Shown: positions 1 to 8,388 of the stretch, piece by piece
Layout: each line of letters opens with the position of its first letter
How positions within the stretch are numbered: position 1 is the stretch's first letter
Assembly: GCF_014654895.1 (NCBI RefSeq)
Contig: NZ_BNBE01000001.1
Coordinates: 2,641,001 to 2,705,000 of the forward strand
DNA length: 64,000 nt
Reading direction: 5' to 3'
Source: Streptomyces filamentosus
GTDB lineage: Bacteria; Actinomycetota; Actinomycetes; Streptomycetales; Streptomycetaceae
The notes under the pieces: model-generated
Told to the model about the DNA's origin: nothing
The model's input: the letters and a program-made list of their open reading frames with translations, nothing else
The model's database searches: none
Program-made: the position numbers and the translations under genes

Positions 1-1391
1 CCGAGGAAGCGGTGGGCGGGCTTGAAGCCCAGCGGCACCGCCGCCATGTTGATCTCCCGCAGGACCCGCGTGCGCAGCCCCGACGGGGCCTCCGCCGGGC
101 CCTGCTGGAGCGCGAAGATCGCCGTGCGGATCTCCTGGATGGTGACGTCCAGCTCGTCCACCGCCTTGCCGACGCCCTCCTGGACGGCCGGCACGACCGC
201 CTTCCGCTGGGCGCTCTCCAGCATCATCCCGGTGGCGAAGAGCCGCTGGATGACGAGGTCGTGCAGGTCCCGGGCGATCCGGTCGCGGTCCTCGAAGACC
301 GCGAGCCGCTCCCGGTCGCGCTGGGCCTCGGCCATCATCAGCGCGAGCGCGGCCTGCGAGGCGAACTGCGTGGCCAGGGTCCGCTCGGCCTCCGTGAAGG
401 GCTTGCCGCCCCGCCGCCGGGGCGTCGCGAGCGCCCCCAGCACCCGGCCGCCGCTCTGGAGCGGCAGCACCATGCTGGGCCCGTACGCGCTGCTCATCCC
501 GGTGGTCATGCGCGAGTCCGTCGAGGAGTCCTGCACGAAGACGGCCTCGCCCTCCAGGAGCTCCTCCACGATCGCGCTCTCGGGCGGGACCACCATGCCG
601 AGGAGCTTCGTCGGCCGCTCCGAGGAGACGGCGACGATCTCCAGACCGCCCTCCTCGGCGGGCAGCAGCACGATCCCGGCGTCCGCGTCGGCGAGCCGCC
701 GGGCCTGCTCGGCGACGACGGAGAGCGCGTCGTCGGCGTCGCCGCCGGAGAGCAGGGCCGTGGTGACGGCGACCGAGCCGTCGATCCACCGCTCGCGCTG
801 GCGCGCGGCCTCGTAGAGGCGGGCGTTGCCGATGGCGATGCCCGCCTCGGTGGCGAGCACCCGGACCATGTGCTCGTCGTAGTCGTTGAACTCCTCGCCG
901 CTCCGCTTCTCCGAGAGGTAGAGGTTGCCGAAGATCTCGCCCTGGACGCGGATGGGGACGCCGAGGAAGGACCGCATGACCGGGTGGCCGGGCGGGAAGC
1001 CGGCCGAGCGCGGGTCGGTGGAGAGGTCGGCGAGCCGGATCGTCCGCGGCTCCCGGATGAGCGCGCCCAGCAGTCCGGCGTGGCCGTCGGGAAGGCGCCC
1101 GATGCGCCGGGCCACGTCCTCGCCGACGCCGTGGGTGACGAAGTCGGAGAGGCCCTTGCCCTTCTCGTCGACGACCCCGATGGCCGCGTAGCGGGCGTCC
1201 GCCAGCTCCGCGGCGGTCTCGCAGATCCGGTCGAGGGTGGTGTGGAGTTCGAGGCCCGTGCCCACCGACCTCATGGCTTCGAGCAGCTGCGGCACGCGGG
1301 CCGTCAGCTCCGTGGACAGCCCCTGGAGGCTCCTGGTCGCCTCGGTGGCGGCGACCAGGGGGTCCGGGGATTCGGGCGTGGCGGCGGTCAT
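1..1391 (-). CDS. GAF-domain sensor histidine kinase (DevS/DosS-like), C-terminus cut by window edge
   Basis: Two-component sensor kinase; 463 residues are visible and the ATPase domain lies beyond position 1. Reading the minus strand from the ATG at 1391, a first GAF domain covers about residues 40-190 (with GFPPGHPVMRSFLGVP near 128-143) and a second about 200-350. A dimerisation/phosphoacceptor region of the HisKA_3 type follows, with RIARDLHDLVIQRLF and probable phospho-histidine His374. This order, GAF-GAF-HisKA_3, is that of the haem/redox sensors DevS/DosS of mycobacteria. The start has CAGGGG a few bases upstream. It begins only 20 bp after the cydCD stop on the same strand, so it may be the last gene of a cydABCD-kinase transcript. 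Ligand (haem, NO, redox) is inference; no response regulator is visible here. Confidence 0.88.
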   Translation of the reverse strand, partial: MTAATPESPDPLVAATEATRSLQGLSTELTARVPQLLEAMRSVGTGLELHTTLDRICETAAELADARYAAIGVVDEKGKGLSDFVTHGVGEDVARRIGRLPDGHAGLLGALIREPRTIRLADLSTDPRSAGFPPGHPVMRSFLGVPIRVQGEIFGNLYLSEKRSGEEFNDYDEHMVRVLATEAGIAIGNARLYEAARQRERWIDGSVAVTTALLSGGDADDALSVVAEQARRLADADAGIVLLPAEEGGLEIVAVSSERPTKLLGMVVPPESAIVEELLEGEAVFVQDSSTDSRMTTGMSSAYGPSMVLPLQSGGRVLGALATPRRRGGKPFTEAERTLATQFASQAALALMMAEAQRDRERLAVFEDRDRIARDLHDLVIQRLFATGMMLESAQRKAVVPAVQEGVGKAVDELDVTIQEIRTAIFALQQGPAEAPSGLRTRVLREINMAAVPLGFKPAHRFL

Positions 1392-1411
1392 GCCCCTGAG
1401 CCTAGTTAGTC

Positions 1412-4400
1412 CTATTTGGCGAGAAAAGTCGGACGGCCTGCCGGTGCCTCTCCGGAACCGGCCCGGCCGAGGAGCAGATCGGTCTCCCGCTCCTGCTCCA
1501 GCATCCGGCGCAGTGGCCCGTCCGCGGCGGCGAGCTCGGCGTACGGGCCGCGCTGCACCGTCCGCCCGCCGTCGAGGACCACCACCTCGTCGACCGCGTC
1601 GAGTCCGCGCAGCCGGTGGGTGATGAGCACGGTGGTGCGGCCCTCGGTGGCGCGCATCAGGTCCTCGGTGAGGGCGTCGGCGGTGGCCAGGTCCAGGTGC
1701 TCGGCCGGCTCGTCGAGGACGAGGACCGGGAAGTCCGCGAGGAGCGCGCGGGCCAGCGCGAGCCGCTGCCGCTGGCCGCCGGAGAGCTTCGAACCGTGCT
1801 CGCCCACCAGGGTGTCGAGCCCCTCGGGCAGGCCGTCCACCCAGTCGAGGAGCCGCGCCCGGCGCAGCGCCTCCCGCAGCGCCCCGTCGTCCGCGTCCGG
1901 ACGGGCGAGCCGCAGGTTCTCCCGTACGGAACTGTCGAAGAGGTGCGCGTCCTGCGCGCACAGTCCGACGAGGCGGCGCACGTCGTCGCCGTCGAGCTCC
2001 CAGGCGGGCACCCCGCCGAGCCGGTACGTGCCGCCCTCCATGTCAAGGAAGCGCAGCAGCACCTGGGCGAGGGTGGTCTTGCCGGAGCCGGAGGCGCCGA
2101 CGACGGCGACCCGCCGCCCGGCCTCCAGGGTGAGCGCGAAACCGTCGAGCGCGGGCCGCTCCTGCCCGGCGTGACGGGCCGAGATTCCCGCCAGTTCCAG
2201 TGGGAACGGCCCGGCCGGGGGAGCGGCGGGCACCGCCGGCTCGTGTACGGGGACGGGCGCGTCCAGCACCTCGAAGACCCGCTCGGCGCTGTGCCGGACC
2301 CGCTGCCGGTACTGGACGGCCAGGGGGAGGCCGGTGACGGCCTCGAAGGCGGCGAGCGGGGTGAGCACGACGACCGCGAGGGCGACCCCGTCGAGCCGTC
2401 CGTCCCGGACGGCCTGCACGCCGACGAGGGCCGCGGCCACCACCGTCAGCCCGCAGACCACGGCCGAGAGCCCGGCGCCCAGCGCGGCGGCGGCGGACTG
2501 CCGGGACGCGATGGCGGTGAGGGTACGGTCGGCGGCCCGGGCCCGGCCGAGCCGGTCCGGGAGCGCCCCGGCCACGGTCAGCTCGGCGCAGCCGCGCAGC
2601 GGGTCGGCCACGGCGGTGGCGAGCACGCCGCGCGCCGGGGCGAGCCGCCGTTCGGCCCGGCGGGCCAGGGCGGCGCCCAGCGGCGGCACGGCCACGCCGG
2701 CGACGAGGAGTCCCACCGCGAGGACGGCGCCCGCCTCGGGCAGCATCCAGGCGGTGAAGCCGACCGAGCCGAGGCCCACGAGGAGGGCGGCCCCGGCCGG
2801 GAGCAGCCAGCGGAGCCAGTAGTCCTGGAGGGCGTCGACGTCGTGGACGAGGCGGGCGAGCAGGTCGCCGCGGCGGGTGGTCCGCAGCCCGGCAGGGGCG
2901 ATCCGCTCCAGTCGCTCGTAGACGGAGACGCGGAGTCCGGCGAGCATCCGCAGCACGGCGTCGTGCGAGACGAGCCGCTCGGCGTACCGGAAGACGGCCC
3001 GCCCGATGCCGAAGGCCCGGGTGGCGGTGACGGCGACCATCAGGTGCAGCACGGGGGGCTGCTCCGAGGCGCGCGAGATGAGCCAGCCGGAGACCGCCAT
3101 GAGCCCCACGGCCGACCCGAGCGCCAGGCTCCCGAGCAGCAGCGCGAGCCCCATCCGGCCCCGCAGCTCCCCGGCCATCTCCCGCACCCTGGCGAGCACA
3201 CCGCGGCCGGACGCGGGCACGGCCACGGGCCCGGACGCGGGCATGAGCGCGGGCCCGGACGCAGACATGAGCGCGGGCCCGGGCACAGGCACAGGCACAG
3301 GCATGGGCGCAGAAGCGGCCGTGGTCACAGAAGCGGCCGTGGTCGCGGCGACGGCGGCGTCCGCCGGACCGCCGGAGCCCTCCGGCACGTCCGCCGCCGG
3401 GTCCGCTGCCCCGATCGTCACCACCCGGTCGGCCACGGCGAGCAGCGCCGGCCGGTGCACGACCAGCAGCACGGTCCGCCCCTCGGCGAGCCGCCGCACC
3501 GCGTCGACGATGCCCGCCTCCGTCTCGCCGTCCAGCGCCGCCGTCGGCTCGTCGAGCAGCAGCAGCGGCCGGTCGGCGAGGAAGGCGCGGGCGAGTGCGA
3601 GCCGCTGCCGCTGCCCGGCCGAGAGCCCGGCCCCGTCCTCGCCGAGCACGGTCCCGGCCCCGTCGGGCAGCCCGTCCACGAAGGAGTCGGCCCCCGCGTC
3701 CCGCAGCGCCGCCCGCACCTCAGCGTCGCTCGCCTCCGGCCGCGCGAGCCGCACGTTCTCGGCGATGCTCCCGGCGAAGAGGTACGGCCGCTGCGGCACC
3801 CACGCGATCCGCGCCCGCCACGCCTCCGGGTCCAGCTCCGCCAGGTCCACGCCCCCGACCCGTACGGCTCCGCCCGCCTCCGGCTCCGTGAAGCCGAGGA
3901 CGACGTCGAGCAGGGTCGACTTCCCGGCGCCGCTCGGCCCGACGAGGGCCACCGTCTCCCCCGGTTCGACGGTGAGGCTCGCGGAGGAGAGCGAGGGCTC
4001 GGCGCGTCCCGGGTGGCGGACCGTCACCCGGTCCAGCTCCAGCCGCGCGTCGGCCGGCACCGGCCGGGTGCCGCCGCCGCGCACCGGGGTCTCCAGCACC
4101 TCGAAGATCTCCTCGGCCGCCGCCAGCCCCTCCGCCGCCGCGTGGAACTGCGCGCCGACCTGCCGCAGCGGCAGGTACGCCTCGGGGGCGAGGACGAGGA
4201 TGACGAGCCCGGTGTAGAGGTCGAGGGTGCCGTGGACGAGCCGCATGCCGATGGTGACGGCGACCAGCGCCACCGACAGCGTGGAGAGCAGTTCCAGCGC
4301 GAAGGACGAGAGGAAGGCGATCCGCAGGGTGCGCATGGTCGCCCGCCGGTAGTCCCCGGTGATGGCGCGGATCGAGGCGGCCTGGGCCTTGGCACGGCCG

Positions 4401-5047
4401 AAGACCTTGAGGGTGGGCAGTCCGGCGACGACGTCGAGGAAGTGGCCGGAGAGCCGGGAGAGCAGCTTCCACTGCCGGTCCATCCGGGCCTGGGTGTACC
4501 AGCCGATCAGGATCATGAAGACCGGGATCAGCGGCAGGGTGACGACGATGATCGCGGCCGAGACCCAGTCCTCGGTGACGATCCGCGCGAGGACCGCGAG
4601 CGGGACGACGACGGCCAGGCCGAGCTGGGGCAGGTAGCGGGCGAAGTAGTCGTCGAGCGCGTCGACGCCCCGGGTGGCGAGCGCGACGAGCGAACCGGTG
4701 CGCTGTCCGCCGAGCCAGCCGGGTCCGAGCGCGGTGGCCCGTTCCAGGAGCCGGCCCCGCAGTTCGGACTTGACCGAGGCGCTCGCCCGGTGGGCGGCCA
4801 GTTCCGTCAGCCAGGAGACGAGGCCCCGGCCCGCCGCGACCCCGGCGAGCAGCAGCAGGGGAGTGGTGAGGGCGGAGACCGACAGGCCCTGCTGGAAGGC
4901 CCCCACCACGATCTCGGCGATGAGCATCGCCTGGGCGATGACCAGCGCCGCCCCGGCCAGGCCGAGCACGACGGCCGCGACGAGGAAGAAGCGGGTCGCC
5001 CTTGCGTACCGGAGCAGACGCGGGTCGATCGGTTTCACGTGAAACAT
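1412..5047 (-). CDS. cydCD: CydDC-type thiol reductant ABC exporter, CydD and CydC fused
   Basis: A 1211-residue fusion of the two half-transporters that in E. coli form the heterodimeric CydDC exporter of glutathione/cysteine required for cytochrome bd assembly. Each half has a six-helix membrane domain and an ATPase. The first half has Walker A GPSGAGKST (about residue 370), signature LSAGQRQR (about 479) and Walker B LLLLDEPTAALD; the second has GASGSGKTT (about 987), LSGGQRQR (about 1089) and VLVLDEP. The halves are joined by a low-complexity Ala/Pro/Val/Ser linker near residues 565-620 with repeats such as PALMSASG/PALMPASG. The ATG at 5047 has AGAGGGG upstream. Its first codons, MFHVKP, are encoded by a parS site. 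It follows cydA and cydB on the same strand and should be expressed with them under Rex. Confidence 0.96.
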   Translation of the reverse strand: MFHVKPIDPRLLRYARATRFFLVAAVVLGLAGAALVIAQAMLIAEIVVGAFQQGLSVSALTTPLLLLAGVAAGRGLVSWLTELAAHRASASVKSELRGRLLERATALGPGWLGGQRTGSLVALATRGVDALDDYFARYLPQLGLAVVVPLAVLARIVTEDWVSAAIIVVTLPLIPVFMILIGWYTQARMDRQWKLLSRLSGHFLDVVAGLPTLKVFGRAKAQAASIRAITGDYRRATMRTLRIAFLSSFALELLSTLSVALVAVTIGMRLVHGTLDLYTGLVILVLAPEAYLPLRQVGAQFHAAAEGLAAAEEIFEVLETPVRGGGTRPVPADARLELDRVTVRHPGRAEPSLSSASLTVEPGETVALVGPSGAGKSTLLDVVLGFTEPEAGGAVRVGGVDLAELDPEAWRARIAWVPQRPYLFAGSIAENVRLARPEASDAEVRAALRDAGADSFVDGLPDGAGTVLGEDGAGLSAGQRQRLALARAFLADRPLLLLDEPTAALDGETEAGIVDAVRRLAEGRTVLLVVHRPALLAVADRVVTIGAADPAADVPEGSGGPADAAVAATTAASVTTAASAPMPVPVPVPGPALMSASGPALMPASGPVAVPASGRGVLARVREMAGELRGRMGLALLLGSLALGSAVGLMAVSGWLISRASEQPPVLHLMVAVTATRAFGIGRAVFRYAERLVSHDAVLRMLAGLRVSVYERLERIAPAGLRTTRRGDLLARLVHDVDALQDYWLRWLLPAGAALLVGLGSVGFTAWMLPEAGAVLAVGLLVAGVAVPPLGAALARRAERRLAPARGVLATAVADPLRGCAELTVAGALPDRLGRARAADRTLTAIASRQSAAAALGAGLSAVVCGLTVVAAALVGVQAVRDGRLDGVALAVVVLTPLAAFEAVTGLPLAVQYRQRVRHSAERVFEVLDAPVPVHEPAVPAAPPAGPFPLELAGISARHAGQERPALDGFALTLEAGRRVAVVGASGSGKTTLAQVLLRFLDMEGGTYRLGGVPAWELDGDDVRRLVGLCAQDAHLFDSSVRENLRLARPDADDGALREALRRARLLDWVDGLPEGLDTLVGEHGSKLSGGQRQRLALARALLADFPVLVLDEPAEHLDLATADALTEDLMRATEGRTTVLITHRLRGLDAVDEVVVLDGGRTVQRGPYAELAAADGPLRRMLEQERETDLLLGRAGSGEAPAGRPTFLAK
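5032..5045. other. parS site encoding the start of CydCD
   Basis: Exact GTTTCACGTGAAAC covering codons 1-5 of cydCD (ATG TTT CAC GTG AAA on the minus strand). Confidence 0.95.
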
Positions 5048-5078
5048 GCCCCTCTGGGAGAAAGCGCCCGGGGCATCG

Positions 5079-5092
5079 GTTTCACGTGAAAC
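5079..5092. other. parS site in the cydB-cydCD gap
   Basis: Second exact copy 47 bases from the first; the flanks ATCG and ATGCCCC are also shared, so the pair looks like a local duplication. Confidence 0.95.
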
Positions 5093-5168
5093 ATGCCCCC
5101 TGGAGGAATGCCGTCCGGACCCTCGCGGGCCCGGACGACGACGGCCCTGGCAGGTGCCGGCACCCGCC

Positions 5169-6170
5169 CTAGTGGGCGTCGGCGATGTGCTGGGTGCCGA
5201 TCCGCTTGCGGAAGACCCAGTAGGTCCACCCCTGGTAGAGCAGGACCAGCGGCGTGGCGATGGCCGCGCACCAGGTCATGATCTTGAGCGTGTACGGGCT
5301 CGACGAGGCGTTCGTCACCGTCAGGCTCCACGCGGGGTCGAGCGAGGACGGCATGACGTTCGGGAAGAGCGCCAGGAACAGCATCGCGACCGCGGCGGCG
5401 ATCGTCACTCCCGAGAGCGCGAAGGACCAGCCCTCGCGCCCCGCCTTGATGGCGCCGATCGCGGCGACCAGCGACACAGCGGCGATCAGCATCGCCGCGA
5501 GGCTCCAGCCGTCGCCCGTGTCGATCTGGGTCCAGATCAGGAAAGCGAGCGCGAGCACCGCCGTGACCAGGCCCAGCTTCATCGCGAGCGCCCGGGCGCG
5601 GGCCCGGATGTCGCCGACCGTCTTGAGCGCCGCGAAGACGGTGCCGTGGAAGGTGAAGAGGGTGAGCGTGACCAGTCCGCCGAGGAGCGCGTACGGGTTG
5701 AGCAGGTCCCAGAAGTTGCCGACGTACTCCATGTCCCGGTCGATCTTCACGCCCCGGACGATGTTGCCGAAGGCGACGCCCCACAGGAACGCGGGGATCA
5801 GCGAGGTCCAGAAGATCGCCTCCTCCCAGTTGCGCTGCCAGTTCTCCTCGGGCCGCTTGGCCCGGTACTCGAAGGCGACGCCGCGGACGATGAGGCAGAC
5901 CAGGATGATCAGCAGGGGCAGGTAGAAGCCGGAGAAGAGGGTCGCGTACCACTCGGGGAAGGCGGCGAAGGTCGCGCCGCCCGCGGTCAGCAGCCACACC
6001 TCGTTGCCGTCCCAGACGGGTCCGATGGTGTTGATGAGGACCCGCTTCTCGGGACGGTCCCGGGCGAGCAGTTTGGTGAGGACGCCGACCCCGAAGTCGA
6101 AGCCCTCCAGGAAGAAGTAGCCGGTCCAGAGGACGGCGATGAGTACGAACCAGACGTCGTGGAGTTCCAT
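5169..6170 (-). CDS. cydB: Cytochrome bd ubiquinol/menaquinol oxidase subunit II
   Basis: Membrane subunit of the high-affinity terminal oxidase bd, which reduces oxygen to water using quinol without pumping protons. The 333-residue protein starts MELHDVWFVLIAVLWTGYFF and contains the conserved N-terminal EGFDFGVG motif, followed by several long hydrophobic helices, as usual for CydB (about 330-380 residues). It starts 18 bp after the cydA stop, so the two are co-transcribed; cydCD follows after a 121-bp gap holding two parS copies. Identification rests on motif, size and order. Confidence 0.96.
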   Translation of the reverse strand: MELHDVWFVLIAVLWTGYFFLEGFDFGVGVLTKLLARDRPEKRVLINTIGPVWDGNEVWLLTAGGATFAAFPEWYATLFSGFYLPLLIILVCLIVRGVAFEYRAKRPEENWQRNWEEAIFWTSLIPAFLWGVAFGNIVRGVKIDRDMEYVGNFWDLLNPYALLGGLVTLTLFTFHGTVFAALKTVGDIRARARALAMKLGLVTAVLALAFLIWTQIDTGDGWSLAAMLIAAVSLVAAIGAIKAGREGWSFALSGVTIAAAVAMLFLALFPNVMPSSLDPAWSLTVTNASSSPYTLKIMTWCAAIATPLVLLYQGWTYWVFRKRIGTQHIADAH

Positions 6171-6188
6171 GCCTCGATCTCCTGAGCC

Positions 6189-7706
6189 TCAGTACGAGAA
6201 GGCCATGGGCCGGTCGGGGTCACGGGTGTCCCCGCCGATCTTGGTGGGCGGGTTGAGGTCGTCCTCGGTGAGCTCGGGCGGGCCGGCCTTCACGTACTTC
6301 ACGAGGAGCTTGACCTCGATGACGGCGAGGATCGCGTAGAGGGTGGTGAAGACGATCATCGAGGTGAGCACCTCGCCCTGCGAGACGCCGGGGGAGACGG
6401 CCGCGCTGGTGCGCATCACGCCGTAGACGACCCAGGGCTGACGGCCCATCTCGGTGAAGATCCAGCCCCACGAGTTGGCGATCAGCGGGAAGAGCATGGT
6501 CCAGAGGGCCACGATCCAGTACCACTTGCCGAGCTTCGGGCTGAGGGCCTTGTTCTTGAAGAGGACGAGGTTCGGCACTTCGTCCTCACCGGTCCTCAGT
6601 CCGGGGGCGATCAGGAACTTCTTGCGCGTCAGCCAGAGCCCGAGGACGCCGATCGCGAGCGAGGCCATGCCGAAGCCGATCATCCAGCGGAAGCCCCAGT
6701 AGGCGACCGGGATGTTGGGCCGGTAGTCGCCGGGGCCGTACTTCTCCTGCTCGGCCTTGTTGACGTCGTTGATGCCGGGGACGTACGAGTGGAAGTCGCC
6801 GTTGGCGAGGTAGGACAGTATCCCGGGGATCTCGATGGCGACCTCGTTGTGGCCCTTGTCCACGTCGCCGATGGCGAAGATCGAGAAGGGCGCGGGCGCC
6901 TCGCCGTCCCACAGCGCCTCGGCGGCGGCCATCTTCATCGGCTGCTGCTTGAACATGACCTTGCCGAGCATGTCGCCGCTGATGGCCGTGCCGAGGCCCG
7001 CGATGATCAGCGTGATCAGGCCGAGCCGCAGCGAGGTCCGCATCACCGCGACGTGCCGCTTGCGCATCAGGTGGAAGGCGGAGATGCCGACCATGAAGGC
7101 GCCGCCGACGAGGAAGGCCGCCGTCATGGTGTGGAAGAACTGGGTGAGCGCGGTGTTCTGGGTGAGCACCGCCCAGAAGTCGGTGAGCTCGGCGCGGGCG
7201 CCCTGGCCCCGGTCCTCGTTGATGCGGTAGCCGACCGGGTGCTGCATCCAGGAGTTGGCGGCCAGGATGAAGTACGCGGAGAGGATGGTGCCGATCGAGA
7301 CCATCCAGATGCAGGCGAGGTGGATCTTCTTCGGCAGCTTGTCCCAGCCGAAGATCCACAGGCCGATGAAGGTGGACTCGAAGAAGAAGGCGATGAGCGC
7401 CTCGAAGGCGAGCGGGGCGCCGAAGATGTCGCCGACGAAGCGGGAGTAGTCCGACCAGTTCATGCCGAACTGGAACTCCTGCACGATGCCGGTGACGACA
7501 CCCATGGCGATGTTGATGAGGAAGAGCTTCCCCCAGAACTTCGTCGCCCTGAGGTACTTCTCCTTCCCGCTACGGACCCAGGCGGTCTGAAGCCCTGCGG
7601 TGAGGGCGGCGAGGGAGATCGTCAGCGGGACGAAGAGGAAGTGGTAGACGGTGGTGATGCCGAACTGCCAGCGCGCCAGTGTCTCCGGCGCCAAAGCGAG
7701 GTCCAC
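6189..7706 (-). CDS. cydA: Cytochrome bd oxidase subunit I
   Basis: Catalytic, haem-carrying subunit of cytochrome bd, 505 residues. The N-terminus carries TVYHFLFVPLTI with His22 in the position of the haem b595 ligand. The conserved acidic pair lies in FEALIAFFFESTFIGLW, followed by the family motif GWDK. A second haem-ligand His is in GISAFHLMRKRH. The length and short central loop fit the short-Q-loop class. The GTG start at 7706 has AAGGAG eight bases upstream. A Rex operator lies about 85-100 bp upstream, so expression is expected to rise when NADH accumulates under low oxygen, as described for S. coelicolor cydABCD. Confidence 0.97.
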   Translation of the reverse strand: MDLALAPETLARWQFGITTVYHFLFVPLTISLAALTAGLQTAWVRSGKEKYLRATKFWGKLFLINIAMGVVTGIVQEFQFGMNWSDYSRFVGDIFGAPLAFEALIAFFFESTFIGLWIFGWDKLPKKIHLACIWMVSIGTILSAYFILAANSWMQHPVGYRINEDRGQGARAELTDFWAVLTQNTALTQFFHTMTAAFLVGGAFMVGISAFHLMRKRHVAVMRTSLRLGLITLIIAGLGTAISGDMLGKVMFKQQPMKMAAAEALWDGEAPAPFSIFAIGDVDKGHNEVAIEIPGILSYLANGDFHSYVPGINDVNKAEQEKYGPGDYRPNIPVAYWGFRWMIGFGMASLAIGVLGLWLTRKKFLIAPGLRTGEDEVPNLVLFKNKALSPKLGKWYWIVALWTMLFPLIANSWGWIFTEMGRQPWVVYGVMRTSAAVSPGVSQGEVLTSMIVFTTLYAILAVIEVKLLVKYVKAGPPELTEDDLNPPTKIGGDTRDPDRPMAFSY

Positions 7707-7788
7707 GTCGTTTTCTCCTTACATCGCCGTGGTCACATCGGCAGTCTGCCCCTTTAATCCCCCCTGTTAAGGGACAAACGGGACACGC

Positions 7789-7805
7789 TTGTGAACGCGT
7801 TCACA
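7789..7805. promoter_or_regulatory. Rex operator (ROP) upstream of cydA
   Basis: The sequence TTGTGAACGCGTTCACA contains the palindrome TGTGAACGCGTTCACA, matching the operator of the NADH-sensing repressor Rex from Streptomyces (TGTGAAC-N3-TTCACA). It lies between cydA (minus, start 7706) and the plus-strand gene at 7909 and most likely controls cydABCD. Confidence 0.93.
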
Positions 7806-7883
7806 TTCACAAGCATTATGACTCATACGAAATCCGTACTGCAGAGGGGGGGCCTGTCGGGGAGGTCACACCTTCCCGAGGAC

Positions 7884-7900
7884 TTCAACATATTGTTGAA
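7884..7900. promoter_or_regulatory. Candidate operator: 17-bp perfect dyad TTCAACA-TAT-TGTTGAA
   Basis: A perfect AT-rich inverted repeat (seven-base arms, three-base centre) in an otherwise GC-rich region, ending eight bases before the start codon at 7909. Position suggests a repressor site for the downstream gene. The regulator is not recognised; no adjacent unassigned regulator gene is present. Confidence 0.5.
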
Positions 7901-7908
7901 TTCGGCCC

Positions 7909-8283
7909 ATGAGCCTTCGGATACGCCTCACCTGGCCGGCCGGACACACCACGGCCACCCTCGACGAGACCCCCACGAGCACCGCGCTCCTGGGGGCCCT
8001 GCCGATCGTCTCCACCGCCCGCACCTGGGGCGAGGAGGTCTACTTCGACACCCCGGTCTCCGTCCCCCGCGAGGACGGGGCGCGCCAGGTCGTCGCGCCC
8101 GGCACCGTCGCCTTCTGGACCGACGGCGACGCCCTCGCCCTCCCCTACGGACCGACCCCGGTCTCCCGGGGCGAGGAGTGCCGGCTGGCGAGCCCGTGCA
8201 ACCTGCTGGGCGCGCTCGACGGCGACCCGAGGATCCTGGCCACCGTCCGCGACGGCGACCCGATCCGCGTGGAACTCGCCTGA
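7909..8283 (+). CDS. Small cyclophilin-like fold protein
   Basis: A 124-residue protein beginning MSLRIRLTWPAGHTTATLDE. The pattern of an N-terminal strand, TSTALLGALPIVSTARTWGEEVYF, and a central GTVAFWTDGDALALPYGPTP resembles the small TM1367/DUF369 cyclophilin-like beta-barrel family. The family has no established enzymatic role. It is transcribed divergently from cydA, 202 bp away, with a perfect dyad just before its start and the Rex site further upstream, so it could respond to redox state. The start lacks a strong Shine-Dalgarno. Family assignment is by pattern only. Confidence 0.72.
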   Translation: MSLRIRLTWPAGHTTATLDETPTSTALLGALPIVSTARTWGEEVYFDTPVSVPREDGARQVVAPGTVAFWTDGDALALPYGPTPVSRGEECRLASPCNLLGALDGDPRILATVRDGDPIRVELA

Positions 8284-8388
8284 GGGACGCGCCCCCGACC
8301 AGGGAGGCACGCCCCGAAGCAGATACGGGTGCGTCCCCGAGGCCGGTGGGGGTGCGCCCCCGAAACCGCCGGGTACGCCCCCGAGCCG

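Noticed and set aside
1616-5089. Open frame of 1157 codons on the plus strand
   Set aside because: It is antisense to cydCD; the composition is Gly/Arg/Pro-rich with no domain, as expected from high third-position GC.
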